DNA of 64,000 nt from Alnus glutinosa (Eukaryota; Streptophyta; Magnoliopsida; Fagales; Betulaceae): positions 7,053,501-7,117,500 of the forward strand of contig NC_084888.1 of the NCBI RefSeq assembly GCF_958979055.1, in the 5' to 3' direction. Of this stretch, positions 59,821 through 64,000 are shown piece after piece. Below the pieces are notes generated by a model, which saw only the letters and a program-made list of their open reading frames with translations, was not told where the DNA came from and ran no database searches. The translations under genes and the position numbers were made by a program. Each line of letters begins with the position of its first letter. The first letter of the stretch is position 1.

Positions 59821-60258
59821 ATGCCGAAGAACAAGGGAAAGGGAGGGAAGAACCGGAAGCGAGGAAAGAACGAGGCGGACGACGAGAAACGCGAGCTGTT
59901 GTTCAAAGAAGACGGGCAAGAGTACGCCCAGGTGAGCCGAATGCTGGGGAACGGTCGGTGCGAGGCCACGTGCGTCGACGGCACCAAGCGGCTCTGCCAC
60001 ATCCGCGGCAAGATGCACAAGAAGGTGTGGATCGCCGCAGGGGACATTGTACTCGTTGGCCTCAGGGACTACCAGGACGACAAGGCCGACGTCATCCTCA
60101 AGTACATGCCCGACGAGGCCAGGCTCTTGAAGGCCTACGGGGAGTTGCCGGAGACCACCAGGTTGAACGAGGGGATTGCTGCTGGGTTGGTCGAGGAGGA
60201 TGAAGGAGTTGGGAGTAATTATGTTGTGTTTGAGGACGAGGATATTGACAAGATTTAA
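59821..60258 (+). CDS. eIF1A: Eukaryotic translation initiation factor 1A (eIF1A)
   Basis: Intronless frame of 145 aa, the usual plant length. The N-terminal basic tail [20 protein letters not shown] binds the ribosome decoding site. The S1/IF1 OB fold spans about residues 25-100 ([20 protein letters not shown], then [12 protein letters not shown], then [20 protein letters not shown]). The acidic tail ends FEDEDIDKI, the eIF5B-contact motif conserved in the family. eIF1A acts in the cytosol within the 43S pre-initiation complex, promoting scanning and start-codon selection. The high GC of this frame contrasts with AT-rich flanks. A long ORF on the opposite strand (59485-60267) is a shadow. 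It lies 1.5 kb downstream of the BTB gene on the same strand. Confidence 0.97.
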   Translation: MPKNKGKGGKNRKRGKNEADDEKRELLFKEDGQEYAQVSRMLGNGRCEATCVDGTKRLCHIRGKMHKKVWIAAGDIVLVGLRDYQDDKADVILKYMPDEARLLKAYGELPETTRLNEGIAAGLVEEDEGVGSNYVVFEDEDIDKI

Positions 60259-61383
60259 GAGAAACAAAGATAGATGGGGTCTGGTTTTTTGCTTTGATTT
60301 TCTGTTTTCTATTAATATTGAGCGGCTTGCGTTCGATATATTTTAACAGTTTCTCTTTAGAAGGGTCTTAATTCGTTGTTTTGGTTTATGATGCAAATAA
60401 TTGTATTGAGTTTTGAGAACAATATGTATAAAATACAATTATTTTGGAATTCTGCTTTCTTATTTTACAATGCAATTAGGGGCAGTGATTTTATTCGCAC
60501 GTTGGATATTGAGTTCGAGTTGTGTTAGACACAAATATAAAATTATATGAATCAACTCAAACCCTCAATCACATCCAGCCAATTTCATGTCAAGTTCGTA
60601 GGTCTAGTTAAAAATTACCAACCCTAATTACAACCGATGAAACTCACGTCTCGAAACCATATGCGAAAAGGCTAAGTTTAAAGACCTAGAAATAATGTGC
60701 CAGTGTAGTTGGATTAGTGGCCATTTACAAAGGGGATTAGCAGAGCGCAACACCTTCCAGAGGACCTGTGACTTATAATATGCTCAGCAAAAGTATAAGC
60801 TGCATTTGTTAATGCTTTTTGTTTGAAAAAAAATGTTCTTAGGTGACAAAGATAAAACATTTTTGAATATTTTGCAAGAATTGTGTTTTAAGTTGTTTGG
60901 TTAAGTTTTCGCTTTGAAAAACATAAAACCAAAGCGGGAAGGAGAATGGTTTAACAAAAATGTCTGCAATTACAGCAGTTACAAGAACATTAAAAACCAT
61001 AGACATCTAGTTTACGAAGGTACCACTTTTCACTAATGCTGCTGGATTGAGTTAACATGCATGATGGATTTAGTAAAAATATCTCAGTTAAACAAGATAA
61101 TCACTACCAAAAACCATACAAAAGAATTGACTGCCAAAAGCAAGACAAACAAACAAGTTCTCATTACCAAAGATGTAATCCTAAATTCATCAAGATTATT
61201 GCATCTGTTCACCGGTGCTTTGCTGCCGCCCGAATCCATAAACACAGCTTTATGAGTGGTAGTTCCCAATTGTGAAACGACTCAAGTTTTTCAGGCTTGC
61301 AAACATAGCTCCATCTGCCGGATAAAGGATAGCATATAAAACCATACCAAATGACTTAAGATTATGATACGCCAAATAAAATA
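60259..61383. other. 3' UTR of eIF1A and intergenic DNA
   Basis: 60259 to about 60450 is the likely 3' UTR (TTGTATTGAG and AATACAATTA words). 60480-60630 resembles dispersed repeat sequence. No gene is recognised; overlapping ORFs near 61057-61275 are low complexity. Confidence 0.5.
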
Positions 61384-61541
61384 GAGTAACGATATATGTA
61401 AGACTCCTACTCCCCAAACGTGACTTGACTTTTATAATTACCATTCGATCAAAATTCAATATTGTTTCATCCTATATTCAATGATGATTTTAAAAGTCAT
61501 GTAACACTTGGGGGATAGGAGTCTTACATATAGCATTACTC
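61384..61541. mobile_element. MITE with GAGTAA ends and 9-bp duplication
   Basis: 158 bp. The left end is GAGTAACGATATATGTAAGA followed by CTCCTA. The right end is TAGGAGTCTTACATATAGCA followed by TTACTC. A perfect 9-bp duplication AATAAAATA flanks it (61375-61383 and 61542-61550). This is MULE-type by duplication length. The ends resemble the GAGTAATG element at 5414-5598. Confidence 0.88.
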
Positions 61542-61550
61542 AATAAAATA

Positions 61551-62359
61551 TATGCATGCATTCTCACATAAATATTCTTTTTCTGTTTTTCTTTGGTAAA
61601 AGGGAATAGTTTTACAGGCAACATGACATGCCCGATGACACGGGTATTCATTCTGTCAAGAGCAAGACTCTTGAATATTCTTAAATACCACAGAATCACA
61701 ATTACACGAAACTTTTTGCTTTTCAACTAACATGGGACCATCTCAGTTGAACAGCATATCAACAACTAAACCACAAGAACTGTTTAGAAAATACACAAAT
61801 GAGGCTCCAAAAAAAGAAACAAAAACCTTTTTCTTACAACATGTCACCAGAAACAAAGGCAATTGTATTACAAAAAACTAACTAGTAATCACATCATGAG
61901 TCTGCCCTCAGCTGAAATTATCCCTAACTGATCACTAAATTATTTGGATACTATACAAAAATATATTATGGTACAGAACAGATAACTACTGACGTGCTCC
62001 ATTGTCGTTATAACTAAGGTTCTACTAGCGAACTTCTCTTTGATATACAAATGAAGTCAAGGCAATGTGAATTTTGCAGCTCATTCGATGTCAATGTTAA
62101 TTTTCACAAGAGAATATTTCATACTTAATCTCCCACTGGTCTGACAATTTTAACAAAACATTCCAACATGGCCATTATGGTTTATCTTCAGCTATCCTTT
62201 ACATTCAATTCTGAGAAGAGAGACATTCTTAAAAATCTCACTCGATAGCAATCAACAAGTCACCCACTCTTGGAGCATGATCTAACGTCTAGTCACTGAC
62301 TGTGTAAATCCGACTAGTCATTTCAAACATTTTTGCTTCAGCATAAGCTTGAATCCCTT
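61551..62359. other. Unassigned AT-rich DNA
   Basis: No ORF or RNA gene is supported. It could belong to an intron or 3' UTR of a minus-strand gene beyond the window, but nothing shows this directly. Confidence 0.4.
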
Positions 62360-63653
62360 GGAGCATTCACAGCGAATCGTGTAAATTTCAATCTAAAATA
62401 GCTAACTAAAACCCACTTTATCTAGTTTAGTTAATTAGTTTTAAAAGACACCATACATCCAAATATCTATTCTTATCTCTATATTCTTTCTTTATTCTTT
62501 TTTATTGACATGTGACCTCTACTAGAAAATTCTGACTTTTCACTTTTTCATTTCAGTTCTTCTTGAGTTTTCCAGACTCTTCATATTGCAGAAACTCAAC
62601 CGGGTTGTACGGGTACTCAATAAGGCGATCTCATCTCCAAACAAACAGAAAGAGAGAATTGAAGAATGGCTTGCTGACAGTGTTATCGTCGTCGTCACCT
62701 TGGGTTTCATGTGGAGAAGGGAGACAGACTTCCACTCGTTCAGCTTCGCTCACATTCCTTGCTGGTTCAACAATAAGGAGCTTGGCGTCCTTCAATGCTG
62801 GGAACCGCCCCACCTCTGCTTCTGGGCTGCCGGAATCATCTTCTAGTCCACCAGAAGTCAGCCTCTACACGGCCGATGGCATGTAGGTTCACTGAACGAT
62901 TCAACGTAAATAAATTTCTAAAGAGATTTCCCAGGCTGATCATCATATATTTGTCTCATGATAAATATTGTTCCACTCAAGAAATCAGATCACGAGTTGG
63001 AAAAGAATAGCAATGTGATGGATTAATAGATGCACTATCATAGCAGCATATGGCAAGCAGTTTCAGTAAACTTCGAAGAGTCAAACCGCAGTTTCACTAT
63101 CAAACACACTGCCGGACGATACCCACTGGAAATCAGCTCCAGGTCTCACCAGCGACCATGGATCCAATCTTCCTCTCCCTCCAATCAGAATCTCTCCTCT
63201 CTCTGTTTCGGTTTCGCCCTCTCTCTTATCTCGACTTCTCCATCTCTCTCAACTTCCGTCTCTCTCTCTCTCTGTTCCCCCTTCTCCTTCAAAAATGGAA
63301 ACTGGTTCTGCCAACTAGGGAGAAGAGGAAGGTGGATAGGTAGGGAGGAGGTTTGTTTGGGAAAGTCTGCGAGAGAAGAGAGAAAAGGCAGGAGAAAGGC
63401 AGAGAAGGGAAAGCCGGAAGTTTCGAGAGAGTGAGAGATCGAATAAGAGAGAAGAAGAGAAAAATTAATAAAATAACAATACGTTTGTGAACAGTGTCAC
63501 ACCACATGAGGCGTGACACTGTTCACAAATCCAGTGAAAACGTATTCTAGCATTGCTTTGGATAATCTGTTGGAGGAGCGTTTTCATGCTTTTGCTATCT
63601 ATTCTAGCAAAAAGTGGGTTTTACATAACCTACTGTGAATGCTCTTACGATTC
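62360..63653. other. Possible composite non-autonomous element with GAGCATTCACAG ends
   Basis: 62360 begins GGAGCATTCACAG and 63642-63653 ends CTGTGAATGCTC, with looser inverse similarity inward (AAAACCCACTTT against AAAGTGGGTTTT). A target duplication is not found. The interior holds an open block at 62563-62886 (both strands, no known motif) and a CT/GA-rich block at 63150-63430 that, read on the minus strand, looks like a 5' leader. Alternatives are two unrelated MITE ends, or an unrecognised minus-strand gene. Confidence 0.4.
63484..63529. repeat. Perfect 17-bp inverted repeat (hairpin)
   Basis: TTTGTGAACAGTGTCAC (63484-63500) and GTGACACTGTTCACAAA (63513-63529) are exact inverse repeats around a 12-base loop. 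It lies near the right end of the possible composite element. GTGAACAGT also occurs in the insertion at 54445-55271, suggesting a shared transposon family rather than a terminator. Confidence 0.85.
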
Positions 63654-64000
63654 TCTACAAGGTCTTGCAGAGCAGCAATGGGGAGAAGATCCTATGCCTT
63701 TTCTGACATTTCAGTCATTCAGTGGCATTGTTCACTCTATATAGAAATTCATAACAAGTCAGACTGTACAAACCTGCTGGTATTATGTAAAACCCTACAG
63801 AGTTAAGAGAAGCACCAAAGCTATGATATTCACAATTCCCAACCTTCTAATCTAAATAGGAAGAGTGATCCCTATATTTGCTAATCCAAAGCTCGGAAAT
63901 CGCATAGCCAAGTAGTTAGTTCATAAGAGAAAGCACTCGATGAATAAAAATTCATATATCATTTAAAAAGACAGATTTCTTTAGAGGCTACGTTTTTTTT
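63654..64000. other. Right edge of the window, nothing recognised
   Basis: AT-rich sequence with no supported gene or repeat up to the window end. Confidence 0.5.

Noticed and set aside
59485-60267. 260-aa ORF on the minus strand over eIF1A
   Set aside because: It is the complement of the GC-rich eIF1A frame and has a low-complexity translation; eIF1A explains the coding signal.
63484-63529. Hairpin as an intrinsic transcription terminator
   Set aside because: Plant nuclear genes do not use such terminators and no U-tract or gene end is adjacent; more likely transposon structure.

Overview
This is a 64 kb stretch of a flowering-plant nuclear genome, most likely a eudicot and possibly a woody rosid. 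The evidence is spliced genes with GT-AG introns, low gene density, AT-rich intergenic DNA, MIR159 hairpins, and plant transposon families (CACTA, MULE, TRIM, SINE, LINE/DUF4283, Ty3-gypsy). Nothing bacterial or viral is seen.

Three protein genes are well supported, all on the + strand. The first is a three-exon coiled-coil protein of the At2g46250/At5g41620/BRANCHLESS TRICHOME-like family (16044-20156, 678 aa). The second is a six-exon BTB-BACK protein of the POB1/LRB family (52503-58339, 553 aa). The third is an intronless translation factor eIF1A (59821-60258, 145 aa). Between the first two lie two miR159-type precursor hairpins about 4.8 kb apart (about 41920-42115 and 46738-46922), each with a TATA box upstream. 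From memory, Arabidopsis has the order At2g46250 (coiled coil) - MIR159C (At2g46255) - At2g46260 (LRB1), so the window looks like an expanded copy of that block with the miRNA gene duplicated.

The expansion is transposon-driven. 1-15.9 kb is gene-poor DNA with MULE-type MITEs, a SINE, tandem duplications and a LINE-type DUF4283 remnant. 21.3-22.3 kb is a dispersed repeat split by a solo LTR. 22961-36675 is a 13.7 kb CACTA transposon with matching termini and a 3-bp target duplication. It carries a TNPA-like gene (minus), a broken TNP2 transposase (plus), two nested MULEs and a large ~0.9 kb-period tandem array. It also holds a 5'-truncated Ty3-gypsy element, itself split by a complete 514-bp TRIM retrotransposon. 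37504-39909 is a 2.4 kb MULE that may have captured foreign sequence. 47.4-48.3 kb holds a near-identical inverted pair of MITEs. The long first intron of the BTB gene contains a LINE fragment split by another insertion. The last 3.7 kb has MITE-like elements and no gene I can name.

Functionally, the POB1/LRB protein is expected to be a CUL3 ubiquitin-ligase adaptor, eIF1A acts in start-codon scanning, miR159 represses GAMYB-type mRNAs, and the coiled-coil protein is probably cytoskeletal or morphogenetic. They share a neighbourhood, not an operon. Exon boundaries were set by hand from splice consensus and reading frame. Homology statements are from recognition of family motifs, not from searches.
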